DNA from: an uncultured Burkholderiales bacterium
GTDB lineage: Bacteria; Pseudomonadota; Gammaproteobacteria; Burkholderiales; Burkholderiaceae_C
Length of the DNA stretch: 64,000 nucleotides
NCBI GenBank assembly: GCA_903844825.1
Contig: CAIMVC010000409.1
Coordinates: 1 to 64,000 of the forward strand
Reading direction: 5' to 3'
The position numbers and the translations under genes were made by a program. The notes below the pieces were generated by a model that searched no databases, was not told where the DNA came from, and saw only the letters and a program-made list of their open reading frames with translations. This document shows positions 36,520 through 47,400 of this stretch, one piece after another. Positions within the stretch are counted from its first letter, which is position 1. Each line of letters begins with the position of its first letter.

Positions 36520-39500
36520 TCAGTGCGGCCTGAGCATCCGCAGGCCACGGTCCAGGCTGAAGGTCGGCCCCGGCCGGATGTCGGGCACCCAGACGCCCCA
36601 GCGCCCTTGGTCAAATAGCTCCAGCGCCAAGGGGCCTGCGGCCGAATCCATCGGTCGGCACAAAGGGGGGCAGTCTGCGGCGCAGCTGGCGAGTCGCCAC
36701 AGCTCGCGCGCCAGGGCCTGATCCTGCCTCGCCACCAGGAGCCCGAGCCGGATCAGCCACGGCCAGGGCAGCGGACGGGCGCGCTCTGCGAGGCAGGCCT
36801 GTATACGGCCGAGCGCGGTGGACGGCGAGGCGTCTAAGCGCAAGGCCAGGGCGACGATCTGCAGTCTGTCATCGTCGGGCGTCTTGAGCGCAGCGTTGTC
36901 CAGCCCGCTCAGCGCGCGCTCGGTGTCACCGGCCTGACAGCGCTGATCGGCCCTGACGATGTGGCCGAACGCATCGGCCGGCGACAAGTCCAGCAGGACC
37001 TCCAGCGCCTCGGCCATCAAGGCGGCGGCCTGGAGCCGGTCAAAGTGGGGGTACGGCTTGGAAGGCTGCTGATCGGCATGCAAAAAACAGATCCATTGAC
37101 GCCAGCTGGCAGCGTCTTGCGGGCGGACCTGGCGCTGCGCCTGCAGCATGGCGGGCGTCGACCCGTGCTGGCGGTGGCTTGCCATTTCGGCCGCAACGAT
37201 ATCGCGCCAGACCAGACTGTCGACCTCGCGCCAGGTGGGGTCGTCGATGTTGCGTATCGCCACGGCGCTGTCAGTGTTGATCTCGGTATCGCTGTCTCGA
37301 TGCGGCTCAAGGGTCATGGACAGCACAAAACACTTCTCAACCTCCTGCGCACTCCAATGCTGATAGCCCGGTTGGCGCCAGCGCCGGGGCAAGGACCAGC
37401 AGGCTGCGGCATCGGTCAGGCCCGAAGTCCGCGCCAGCGGCTCCAGCCGGGCTGGCGACTGGCTTTGCCACAAATCAATCGCACCCTCGGCAGACCAGGT
37501 GGCGAGCTGACCTGCGCCCAGGTCGCAGGCACCGGCCAGCGGCGCACCGTTGCCCACCAGCAAGGTAGCCAGGCAAGGACGCCGGCCCGACCAGGATGGC
37601 TTGACGATCACGGCCCGGTCTACGCCGCCCGCCGGGCACGCCAGAAAATCAAACTCGCCCAGCGGCCAACAAAGCCCGGCCAGCGCGGGGTCGGGCCCTT
37701 GTCCAGTGTTGAGTAATCCCACCGGCCGAACCCCCTCCCACCAGGCGACGCTGCCGATGTTCGCGCTCATGCCCCAGGTCACAAAGCGGCCAGAGCCCAG
37801 GCCCACGGCACCCAGGACCTGGTGGTGGTGGACCTGGGGCAGCACCGTCACAGCGCAGGTGCCGAGGTCGATGAGAACCAGTCGCCCGTCGGGGGCGTCG
37901 GCCGCGTCTACATAAAAAGCCACACAGGCCAGCGGACCGACCCGCCACAACCCCATGACGTGGGCTTGCGGTGGCGCAAACGACAGACGGGAAGGCAACA
38001 GCGACGGTCCAGATCCAGGCCCAGAGGCCCCCTGCCCCATCGCCACAAGCAGCAACTCGTTCACGTTGGCGCCGGGCGCGCCGTACAAGGCCAGCGCGCC
38101 GTCCAGACCGAAGACCTGCCCGATGTCCCAGGGCGCATCGCCGCGCATCAGCACGCGCGCCGTCGCCAGTTCAATGAGCTGCCAGCCCGACCGGTGCCAG
38201 GCCAGCACATGCTGCTCGTCGATGACCGCCACCCGCTCAATAGCGCGTCCCACGTCACCCGAGCACTGCGCGGCCTGACCCGACAGCGGCCAGACCTGGA
38301 AGCGACCGTCGGTGTGCCATTGCAACAGCCTGCGCCCGGCCAGCCACATCCAGCCTGGGCAGGGTGAAGCACCGGCTGCCGGCATGAGCGCCAGGTCAGC
38401 GGGCGCCTGGTCCCATGCGGACAAGTCCAGCGCGAGAAGCCGCTCGAACGTCATGCGGGCATGCAACTCGCCCGATTGGCAATCCCAGATTTCAAGGTCC
38501 TGGCCGGCATCGCTGCTCACCACCACCCACTGCGGGCTGAGCCGCCAGAGCGACAGCCGACCCGCCAGGCGGCTGCTCAAACGCAGGCGCTCAGGCAACT
38601 GGCTCAAGCGACTCGCGCCGGCCACACAAACCACCGGTGACCAGTCGATGCGCTGCTTGGCCAGCCATTGCCTGGCCGCTCGGTGGGCATCCTCTTGCGC
38701 GGGCTCGTCAAGCGCGAGCTGCAGCAAGACGCGGTGCCGGGGCCAGAGCGCATGCCAGGGCGCGTCAGCCAGCCGATTCAGGCCGGCGCTCAGCCAGCGT
38801 CGCCACGAGCCCCGCAGCGCACCCAGGTCGTCAGCCAGATCCACCTGACGGCCCGCCGCGACCTTGGCCATGCCAAAGCCAAAGTCAGTCAGCAGTTCGG
38901 CCAGAGCCTCCTTCTGCCCGGACCTGGCCAGTTGCCAGGGCTGCTCCATGACCCGGCGCAGGGCCGCGCTGTCCTGCGTGCGGCCAATCGCGGTTCTGTG
39001 GAACAGATCGCTCTGCCCGGGCGCGAGCTGCCCGAAGGTCTGCGCCAGATGCCCATGCAGAGCCCGCCCGTGGCCGCTGGCCCGCCCCAGCAGAAGGGTC
39101 TGCACCACCTGCGTGAACTCCCGATGAAAAAAACGATGCAGCAGCGCGCCGTCGGTGCTCGCCAGGCCGAGGTAGGGCCGCAAATCAAAATAAAGCCGCG
39201 ACCACAAAATCGGCGGCAAGCGCGTGGGATGCGCCCATTTGCGCTCGGTCTGCTCCTGGCCGGCGAACTCTTGCCTGACCTGCGGATCGGTGCCCAAAGC
39301 CAGGCTGAGTTCATCTTCGGCCAGGCCGAAGCGGCTGGCGGCCAGATAAGACAGCGCGCGCTCGGCGAAGATCCGCAGGTGTCCGGCGCGCCGTGTCAGA
39401 CGCTGAACCAGCCGCTCGACCATGCCCTCCACGCTTTCGGGCAGGACCAGGGGCGCCTGCCATGAGGGCCAGCTTCTGGCCTCCTCGTAGGCCAGTTTGA

Positions 39501-41172
39501 GCCACAGCGGCTTGCCCGTACGGGCGAAGACCTGGAGCACAGCGTCCTTTTGCGCTGGCGTCAGGCGCCGACCCTGCGTGGGCGCCGTGCCGGCATTCAC
39601 CCACGCCTCCTGCGCCGAGGCCAGCCACGCGTCTAGCATCTGCGCACCCTCGGCCGCCGTCATGGGCGGCACCGCCAGCACGCTAAGCGCCAGGCGCCTG
39701 GGCAGCACCGCGGCGCCAGAACCGGGCCGGGTGCTGATCACGAGGCGAACATGCGCGGGCAAGCTGGCGGCAGGCCACTCCAGCAACCAGGGCGTATCGG
39801 CGCTGTCGAGCTGGTCCAGCGCATCCAGGAACAGCCGCAGCGGACGGCACCTGCTGGCATACGCCAGCGCCCGCTCGAAAGCCGCCATGGCTTGCCTGAC
39901 GTTGCCGGACGCTGGCGCAGTCGGCTGCGCATAGGCACTGGCCAGGTCGGCCGTGAGCGAGTTCAGCAGCGTGATCAGCGATTGGCTGCCGGGCACAGCA
40001 CCGATGAAGCGAGCCATCACCACCGGAGTGCAAGCCGGCTCAGTCGGCTCGGTCGGCTCAGTCGGCTCGGTCGGCTGCAACGCGGCCAGCGCACTGGCCC
40101 GCGCCAGCAAGGCCGACTTGCCACTGCCGCCCTCGCCCAGCACCACCAGCGGCGCGGCAAGGCCCGGCTGGTCGATGTAGGCCTTGATCGCGGACAAAAG
40201 CGACTCGCGCCCGCGAAAGTTGCGCGCGCGCTCCTGTGCAAACGCCTGATGCTGCCGCGCCTGCGCCTGGTCATCGCCCTGGGTCGCCAACAAATCGAGC
40301 TCGCGCGCGATCAACTCGGTCTGATGGGTCAGGAAGGCGGCGCAGAAGTCGTCCAGATGTTCGCCACTGACGCCCCCGTCCACCCAGCGGGCCGCCACCT
40401 CGTGCACCTTGCCGGGCAGTTGCTGGCGCAGCGTAGACACCAGCGCTTCAAGCTGCTGCCGCGCCTGGGGCAGCAGCTGCCCGCGCTCGCCGTCCCAGTC
40501 GACGAAGGCCCTGGCCGAATCGTCCGTTGGCAAATTGGCGATGCGCCGGACGTACACATGCACATGGTCCGCGGCGTCAAGCGCATGCTGCGGATCAAGC
40601 GCGCCCAGCGCAATTTCCTGGTGCGTGGCCGACGCGAAGTACGGCAGGCGCTCATCGGCCGTAAAGCCGGCCGCCTCGGCGGCACGGCGCAGGGCCTGCC
40701 GGGTGCGCGCGTGGCTGGCCTGACTGGCGAGCGGATCGGCCTGGGACGCAAGGAGCCAGTAGACCGGCGGCACGGCGTTGAGATCGGGCTCGCTCCGGTA
40801 GGCCCGGCCAATGGTCTGCCCGTCGGCGGGGCTGGCCGCCGCCATCAGACGCTGCCAGTGCCCCAGAGGAATGCGGGCGGGCACTGGCTCCCAGCCATAA
40901 CGCTCACCGAGCAGCACAGCAAAATTGGGACGAGGCGACAGGGTCTGGCTGCGCCGCACTTCCTCCAGGCAGATGCGCATGGTGTCATGCTCTTGCTGGG
41001 CAGCCTCGGTGATACCCCAGCGCAGGTCAATGGCCTGAAAGCGAGCGCCCCGCTCGGCACAAAACGCTTCCAGACGGGGGAACACCGTCCTTTGCAAGGC
41101 TTCACGCTCAGCCAGAAAGTCGCTGAACGTGGAGCTGATGAACAGGCGAAAAGTTCGGGTGGAGAGGGTCAT
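36520..41172 (-). CDS. DUF4062 domain STAND-type NTPase with C-terminal WD40-like and helical repeats
   Basis: TRTFRLFISSTFSDFLAEREALQRTVFPRLEAFC...AIDLRWGIT; Walker A LVVLGEGGSGKSALLAR; C-term W/D-rich beta-repeat segments (RLSLWRLSPQWVVVSSDAGQDLEIWDCQSGELHARM) then helical region. Confidence 0.83.
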   Translation of the reverse strand: MTLSTRTFRLFISSTFSDFLAEREALQRTVFPRLEAFCAERGARFQAIDLRWGITEAAQQEHDTMRICLEEVRRSQTLSPRPNFAVLLGERYGWEPVPARIPLGHWQRLMAAASPADGQTIGRAYRSEPDLNAVPPVYWLLASQADPLASQASHARTRQALRRAAEAAGFTADERLPYFASATHQEIALGALDPQHALDAADHVHVYVRRIANLPTDDSARAFVDWDGERGQLLPQARQQLEALVSTLRQQLPGKVHEVAARWVDGGVSGEHLDDFCAAFLTHQTELIARELDLLATQGDDQAQARQHQAFAQERARNFRGRESLLSAIKAYIDQPGLAAPLVVLGEGGSGKSALLARASALAALQPTEPTEPTEPTEPACTPVVMARFIGAVPGSQSLITLLNSLTADLASAYAQPTAPASGNVRQAMAAFERALAYASRCRPLRLFLDALDQLDSADTPWLLEWPAASLPAHVRLVISTRPGSGAAVLPRRLALSVLAVPPMTAAEGAQMLDAWLASAQEAWVNAGTAPTQGRRLTPAQKDAVLQVFARTGKPLWLKLAYEEARSWPSWQAPLVLPESVEGMVERLVQRLTRRAGHLRIFAERALSYLAASRFGLAEDELSLALGTDPQVRQEFAGQEQTERKWAHPTRLPPILWSRLYFDLRPYLGLASTDGALLHRFFHREFTQVVQTLLLGRASGHGRALHGHLAQTFGQLAPGQSDLFHRTAIGRTQDSAALRRVMEQPWQLARSGQKEALAELLTDFGFGMAKVAAGRQVDLADDLGALRGSWRRWLSAGLNRLADAPWHALWPRHRVLLQLALDEPAQEDAHRAARQWLAKQRIDWSPVVCVAGASRLSQLPERLRLSSRLAGRLSLWRLSPQWVVVSSDAGQDLEIWDCQSGELHARMTFERLLALDLSAWDQAPADLALMPAAGASPCPGWMWLAGRRLLQWHTDGRFQVWPLSGQAAQCSGDVGRAIERVAVIDEQHVLAWHRSGWQLIELATARVLMRGDAPWDIGQVFGLDGALALYGAPGANVNELLLVAMGQGASGPGSGPSLLPSRLSFAPPQAHVMGLWRVGPLACVAFYVDAADAPDGRLVLIDLGTCAVTVLPQVHHHQVLGAVGLGSGRFVTWGMSANIGSVAWWEGVRPVGLLNTGQGPDPALAGLCWPLGEFDFLACPAGGVDRAVIVKPSWSGRRPCLATLLVGNGAPLAGACDLGAGQLATWSAEGAIDLWQSQSPARLEPLARTSGLTDAAACWSLPRRWRQPGYQHWSAQEVEKCFVLSMTLEPHRDSDTEINTDSAVAIRNIDDPTWREVDSLVWRDIVAAEMASHRQHGSTPAMLQAQRQVRPQDAASWRQWICFLHADQQPSKPYPHFDRLQAAALMAEALEVLLDLSPADAFGHIVRADQRCQAGDTERALSGLDNAALKTPDDDRLQIVALALRLDASPSTALGRIQACLAERARPLPWPWLIRLGLLVARQDQALARELWRLASCAADCPPLCRPMDSAAGPLALELFDQGRWGVWVPDIRPGPTFSLDRGLRMLRPH
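40036..40071. repeat. 9-bp tandem repeat inside the STAND NTPase gene
   Basis: cggctcagt/cggctcggt alternating four times; encodes PTEPTEPTEPTE just after the Walker A helix. Confidence 0.92.
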
Positions 41173-41316
41173 TGAAATTGATCTGAGGCAGCGGGTCCAG
41201 CCAGCCCGGGCGGCGCTCTAACCCACTGTAACCGAGCAAGCCTGGATGGCCGCGTGGCTTTGCCACTCGCCATGACGACCTGGAACTCACTTACCCGGAG
41301 CGACGCACCCATTCAC

Positions 41317-42732
41317 TCACACCGGGTTCCAGCCCTTTTTGATGTTGGCCGCAATCATCTCGTCGGCGATCTGCATGGCGCGGGCCTCGTCGGGGGCGGG
41401 TTTGACCTCGCGGTCCAGCGGCGTGGCGCGGCCGGCGCTGAAGTCGCTCCAATGAACCACGTAGGCCGGGAAATCGGCCACGGCTTCTTTGTTGGTTTTC
41501 CAGACCAGCAACTTGCGCACGGCCGTCTGGCCTTTGGCCTCCTTGGTCCAGACGGCGCGCCGGAGCAAAGTGCTTTGGGGCAATTCGGCAGCAGGCGCAG
41601 CCTGAGCGGTCGCCGCCAGATAAGCCTGCACCTGGGCGAACCGGACGTCCTGCACATTGACGGCCTTGTCGGTACGCAAGCGGCTCAAGACCGGGTGCAG
41701 CAGGCGTGGCGAGGCGGCCATGCCCGCAGATTGCCAGCCCTCTGGCGCCAGGGTCAACACGGGAGACGTCGGTTCACGACCATCAGAAAGTTCACCCTGC
41801 AAGTCGGTGACCACCACCTCAGCGACCAGCTCGGGGCGAACAAAGGTGTACAAGCCGCCGCTGTCGCTGGCATGGCGCACCTGCGAGGCGAGCGTCAAAG
41901 GCGCCAGTTGCAAGCGCAACGCCTGCCGCTCCTGCGCCGAGCCGAGGTTGCCGCAGGCGCCCAACAGCACCATCGCGCCATCTTCGCGCAGCAGCCCGAG
42001 CAAGATCGAGCGCACCAGATCGGGCTGATCGACTTTGGTGGTGAAGCCGATGACGGCCGCGTCAATGCTGACGGAGGGCTTGAGCTTGTGGATGATGCCG
42101 TTGTCGAGACGAACAATCAACCCCTCCTGTTCACCGCTGAGCACCCGTGTGTCAAAGCGGCTGCGAACGTCAGCGGCCGTGTGAAGTAACTCGGTGGCCA
42201 CGACGCTCAGGTGTGAGCCACCCGGAATGATCTGGCTCAGGCTGGCCAGCCGTTGCTCGTAAGCTGTCTCCGGCTCGCCGCTGTGATCGCGCAGCAGGTC
42301 GAAGGCCGAAAACAGCACGGCGTCGGCGCCGCCGCCATCGTCACGCCCCATGGCAAACGCCAGGTCGCCAACGCGGGCGCGGCGTCCATCCACCCTGGCG
42401 TGCAACTCACCGGCGATGACCGTGCCCTCGGCCAGGTGCTGCGCCTGCGCCAGCACGGGCACATCGCCGGCGATCACTTCGCCTTTGGCATTGGTCAACA
42501 ACAGATCGCCCTGCTGCCTGACCAAAAACCACAGCTCGCCATCGAGCTTGGTAGACACCCACATGCGCCCGGCACTGAGCTGCTCGATGTCGGTGCTCGG
42601 CAAAGGCCGGTAGTTGCCGGCCACGCGGCGCTTGTAGCCGGCCAGCAGGTCGAGCAGGGCCGCGTCCTCAAGCCGCGCCTGCTGAATGCCTTGGCCGAAA
42701 GGACGGCCGCCTGAATAGGTTTTTGCTTGCAT
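41317..42732 (-). CDS. ATP-dependent DNA ligase-like nucleotidyltransferase
   Basis: Motif I VSTKLDGELW, motif III LFSAFDLLR, motif IV EGLIVRL, motif V HKLKPSVSIDAAVIGF, OB-like RPELVAEVVVTDL. Confidence 0.78.
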   Translation of the reverse strand: MQAKTYSGGRPFGQGIQQARLEDAALLDLLAGYKRRVAGNYRPLPSTDIEQLSAGRMWVSTKLDGELWFLVRQQGDLLLTNAKGEVIAGDVPVLAQAQHLAEGTVIAGELHARVDGRRARVGDLAFAMGRDDGGGADAVLFSAFDLLRDHSGEPETAYEQRLASLSQIIPGGSHLSVVATELLHTAADVRSRFDTRVLSGEQEGLIVRLDNGIIHKLKPSVSIDAAVIGFTTKVDQPDLVRSILLGLLREDGAMVLLGACGNLGSAQERQALRLQLAPLTLASQVRHASDSGGLYTFVRPELVAEVVVTDLQGELSDGREPTSPVLTLAPEGWQSAGMAASPRLLHPVLSRLRTDKAVNVQDVRFAQVQAYLAATAQAAPAAELPQSTLLRRAVWTKEAKGQTAVRKLLVWKTNKEAVADFPAYVVHWSDFSAGRATPLDREVKPAPDEARAMQIADEMIAANIKKGWNPV

Positions 42733-42736
42733 CGCT

Positions 42737-43477
42737 TTATCCTGCCTTGGCCGATGGGGGGGCGGGCTGCACCGGCTTGGCGGCGGCCGGCATTTTTAAC
42801 TCCATGTCACTGAGCAACAGGGACAGGCGGTAGGCCTTGCCCTGGGTCCGCCCCTCGAGAAAGCCGCGGTAGGGCCGGCCATTGGCCTGAAAGATCAGCG
42901 GGCCGCTGCCCTTCTCGCCGGTGCCCAGCAGCATCAGCGACTGGCTGGACTCGAGCTCGCTGGCCATGGCGTAAAGGTAGTCGTAGCTCAGGCCGTCGAG
43001 ATGCTGCAACTTCAGGCGCCGCTTGAAGGCAAAACGCCTGAGCGCATCGGCCAGCGGGATTTTTCGGCCCGTCCAGCGCACCGGCGATTCGGCGTTGACG
43101 TTGGCATCGGTCTCGACCGGCTCTCGCCGCTCTTTTTCTGTGCCATCGGCATTGATCAGGAGTTCCATGACCCGTGGGTCGGTGTACAAAAGCTCGCCGT
43201 CACCGTCGAGGTAGACCGTCTGGGTCTGCTCAATGAACATGCCCACCCGCTCCATGTCGACCTCGGGGTCGCCGGCGATCAGCTGCTGCGCATAGTCAGG
43301 CCCAAAACGTCGCGCCAGCGCCGCGCCGGTGCCCGACTCCGCCGCCGCCACATAGCGACGAAAAACAACGGCTTCCCCGGGCAAACGCAACACCGGCGGC
43401 GGTGCGGCCTTGACGGGCGCGATGCCGATCGTGGCGTCGCGCCCCTGGGCGTTGGTGAGGTGCAAGGCGTGGGTCAT
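42737..43477 (-). CDS. Uncharacterised 246-aa protein
   Basis: ORF 4 nt upstream of the ligase-like gene; no family recognised. Confidence 0.6.
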   Translation of the reverse strand: MTHALHLTNAQGRDATIGIAPVKAAPPPVLRLPGEAVVFRRYVAAAESGTGAALARRFGPDYAQQLIAGDPEVDMERVGMFIEQTQTVYLDGDGELLYTDPRVMELLINADGTEKERREPVETDANVNAESPVRWTGRKIPLADALRRFAFKRRLKLQHLDGLSYDYLYAMASELESSQSLMLLGTGEKGSGPLIFQANGRPYRGFLEGRTQGKAYRLSLLLSDMELKMPAAAKPVQPAPPSAKAG

Positions 43478-43577
43478 ACGGGAATTCCAGGTGTCGTCAA
43501 CAGGTGTGAATCAGTGGCTGAAGCGGTGGCTACTCGCGGGGCGAATGCAAGCGAAAAACGAAACGGCTCAAAGCGCG

Positions 43578-44177
43578 TCAAAGCGCGTCAAAGTCCAGGT
43601 CGTCGCTGACCTCTTCAAGCGCGGGCGCCGCGTAGGTCTGCCCCTCCTGCACCCAGTCAAACTCGGCCGGCTGTCCGACCAGCGCGAAATAGCCTTCGTC
43701 GTTGTGCAAGATGTGCGCGGTCTCCACCTCGAGCCCGGTGACGTAGTTAAAGGGGCAGCTAAAGGCCTGACCCGACTTCAGACTCTGCTCGAGCGCGGCG
43801 TCGATCTGCTCGGGCTGCAGGCTGTAGATGCTGCGCAACTCGAAATCAATCAATGCAGCCGGCAAAAGCGGCCCCGACAAGGCCTGCGCCACGCCGAGGG
43901 TCGAGGGCTTGGGTTCAATGACAGCGCCCTTCGCGTCGAGTCCGACCAAAGCAGCGCGCGCCACCGAGTGCCCCGCGGCCGTGAAATAGCCCTGCGCCGT
44001 CATGCCCGAGGCGAGCAACTGGCGCCCGTCCGGTGTCAGCGCCGCGCGCGTGCATGGGCGCCCTTGCGCGTCCAGCATCACGCGCCGGCGGGCGCCGTAA
44101 ATATCACTGCGTTCGAGCAGATGGATGGCAAAACTCGAACTCGCAGCGCCGAACTGAACGACCAGAGGTTTGGCCAT
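43578..44177 (-). CDS. Uncharacterised 199-aa protein
   Basis: ORF in the same direction as the ligase operon; no family recognised. Confidence 0.58.
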   Translation of the reverse strand: MAKPLVVQFGAASSSFAIHLLERSDIYGARRRVMLDAQGRPCTRAALTPDGRQLLASGMTAQGYFTAAGHSVARAALVGLDAKGAVIEPKPSTLGVAQALSGPLLPAALIDFELRSIYSLQPEQIDAALEQSLKSGQAFSCPFNYVTGLEVETAHILHNDEGYFALVGQPAEFDWVQEGQTYAAPALEEVSDDLDFDAL

Positions 44178-44431
44178 GTGATGAACTCGCTTTCATGAAA
44201 AATGGCCGGCCTGGCCGGCAAGCGTGCGGCGTTGCTCACAAGCCAGGACTTCTTGCCGACGTGGCCACCCAAGACATCAAACCAATGACTTAAGGCCACT
44301 GAAAGTGCCCACGAGACCGGGGTGAATCGCTTACAAAAATATCATAATGCATCTGCTCACCACCACCCTCATGACCACGGTTGCGGCTAAGCCAAAGCCA
44401 GCGCTCTTCCTTTATTTTTTCACCGTTTTTT

Positions 44432-47400
44432 ATGGCCACTACCCCAGCACGCCTGAAGCCACTCAAGGCCGAAGCCTCCCGCATTTTCAAATTGTGCCTC
44501 GCGCCAGACCGGCTGGTGGCCTTGCAAGGCCTGGAACTGGCGGCCAGTCTGGACGCCCCCCTGGAAGGCGTTCTCGACGAAGTCAGCGTCGACCCCGCCA
44601 CAGGCGAGTTGCTGCGCGGCAAGCGCTTCACAGGAACTGACAAAACCCAAACCATGCTGGACGCGCTGCTCATGCAGCAACTGGCGATGGCGGGCAAGGG
44701 CTCGGCGCCGTATGAGTTGCGCCAGCAGGTGCGCCGGCTCAAGCTGGCCTGCCCCGTGGTGCCCGACCTGAGTGGATTGACGCGGCTCGAAGTTCTTCAC
44801 ATGACCTTCAGCCCGGAGTTTCATGGCGATGACCTGGCGCTGCTGGGAAAACTGCCCGAGCTCACTGAGCTGAAGATCGCCGGCAGCTCGCTCTGGAGCG
44901 CGCAAGGCAGGACATCACTGAGCAGCCTCCAAGGCCTGGATGCACCCAGGCTGGAGAAAATAGATGTCGCCAACCTCGACCTCAAAGACATCGGGGCACT
45001 GGCCCTCTGCAAAAAGCTCAAGCACGTGAACCTGCCGGGTCATGACGGGCTGCTATCGATCGATGCGCTGAAGGCCTCCGCACCTTCCCTCGAGTACCTG
45101 GACCTGTCCTGGTGCCACAACATCAGCTCGCTGAAGCCGCTGGCCCTGGCGCGCAAACTGCAACACCTGGACATCAGTGGCCTCAATCAAATCAGCGCGC
45201 TGACCGATCTGAAGAAGTGCCTGGCCTTGCAGACACTTGATGTAACGCACTGCGAAGGCCTGAACACGCTCGAAGGCCTGCCGCTGCTGAACTGGCAGCC
45301 CTGTCTTTTTGGCACCCCAGGGCGCGCCAGGTCACTGGCCTTTCCCAACATGAAGTCGCTCCAGTCGCTGCGCGGTTTGCCCGTACTGGGGGGCGACGTG
45401 ACAGAGTTCACGCTGAGCAACGCCAGCAGCTTGAGCGAGCTGGCCGGCATCGAAGCGTCAGCAGGGCTCAAAACGCTCAAGATCAGCCAGGCACTCATCA
45501 CCGATCTGACGGCACTCCAGGCCTTGACGCAACTCGCAGTGCTGGAGATCACTGACTGCGCCGAGCTGATCGACGCCTCGGCGCTTAGCAGCCTGACCCA
45601 ACTGCGTTGGGTCATGCTCAAGAACTGCCCCAAACTCCAGCAGCTGCCAGATGCCTGGGCCGCACCCGTGACCATGCTCAACCTGCGGGGCTGCGGCGCG
45701 CTGCAGCCGCTCAAAAGCATACCGCCCGGAATCGACACCAAGTCCATCGAAATTGACGATCGCCGCCTGCTGCCCCGAGCCAAAGCGCTTAAAGCGCTCA
45801 AGTCCGATGTCGGCTCGGTCTGGAAACTGCTGTCCTCACGCGAAATCCCCAACATTCAGGTGGGCCTTGAACTGTCGCAGGGTTTGGAAGATAAATTCGA
45901 CACGCTCTTTGAAGGTGTGAGCGTCAACAAAGAAGGCGTCTTGCAGCGCGGCAAGCGCTTTACCGGAACGGGTCCGGCCCAACCCTATCTGGACATGGCC
46001 TTGTTCGGCCTGATGCGCATGGCCAAGTCGGGCAGTGTGATCGCCAAAATGGGCAGCAAGATTCGCCAACTCGATCTGACGCTGACCGATCTGGCACCGC
46101 CGCTCGAAGGTCTGACGGCGCTCGAGGTGTTGGAGCTCTCGGTGCTCGAAGCCCACACGCCAGACCTGAGCAGCTTTGGCCCCATGCCCCGTCTGCACAC
46201 CCTCAAAATCAACCGCACCGGCTGGAACTCAAAGGGCAGCCTGGGCAGCCTGCAGGGGCTGCAGGCGCCAGGGCTTAAGAGCGTGACGCTGACCAAAATC
46301 GGTGTGCAAGATATCTCGGCCCTGCAACTGGCCGCGGGCATCACCCATGCGGATCTCGAAGGCAATCAAACGCTCAGCGACATTGCCGGCTTGCACGCCA
46401 GCGCGGGCACGCTGCTGGACCTGAGTCTGCGCGACTGCAAAAAAGTTCTGTCGATCGAGCCTTTGCGAGCTGCCGCAAAACTGACCGGGCTGGATTTGCA
46501 AGCCTACGAGGCCTTGAGCTCGCTCGAGCCGCTCGCCAACTGCCACAGCCTGACGCAGATCAGCCTGGAAAACTGCCGCAGTCTGACATCGCTCAAAGGC
46601 CTGGAGAACAAGCAACTGGTGATTGAGCAGCGCTACGACAAGGCCTACGAATTTTCTCTGGACGGTTGCAACAGCCTGAAGTCGATCGCCCATTTTCCTG
46701 TCGTCGGCCCGGGCTTGACAGTCCTGAGCCTGAACTACACCGGCGCACTGGCACAGCTCGATTTACCGCGCCAGTTGCCAACGGTGCAGCAACTGGACAT
46801 GAACGAATCGGGCATCAAGGACATCTCTGGCCTGAGCGCCCTGCCCGGCCTTGAGCGCGTGGACCTCGACGGCGCCAAGGCTTTGCAGAACGTCGAGCCG
46901 CTGGCCCTCTTGAAGAAGTTGCAAACCCTGTCCCTGAACAAAACGGCCATCGTCAAACTGCCATCGAACTGGGCCGCTGCAGTGCAAACCATCAGCCTCA
47001 AAGCCTGCGCTCAATTGACGTCGCTAGGCCAGCTGCCAAGCACGCTGACCCAACTCGAATGCGACGGCTGTACCGCGCTTGAAAAAGTCGATGGCTGGTC
47101 CGGCTGCAACGTACTCGACAACGCCTCGTTTCGCCAGTGCAGTGCGCTGCGCGATCTGGGACAAGCAGCACCCAACATCAAACGCCTTGACCTGACCAAG
47201 TGCCCGGCGCTAACCCAATTCAAGGGCTTGGAAGGCTGCCAGTTGCTCGAGCACATCAGTGTGCCCTTTGGCATCAAGGACGCCTCGGCCATCGCGCACC
47301 TGAGCCCCCTGACGGTGGCCATGGAAATCGAGTCCGAAGACCAGATCGTTGCGCCAGCGTTTGTGCAAGCCATCAACGGCTTAAAGCCCATCTCCCTGCA

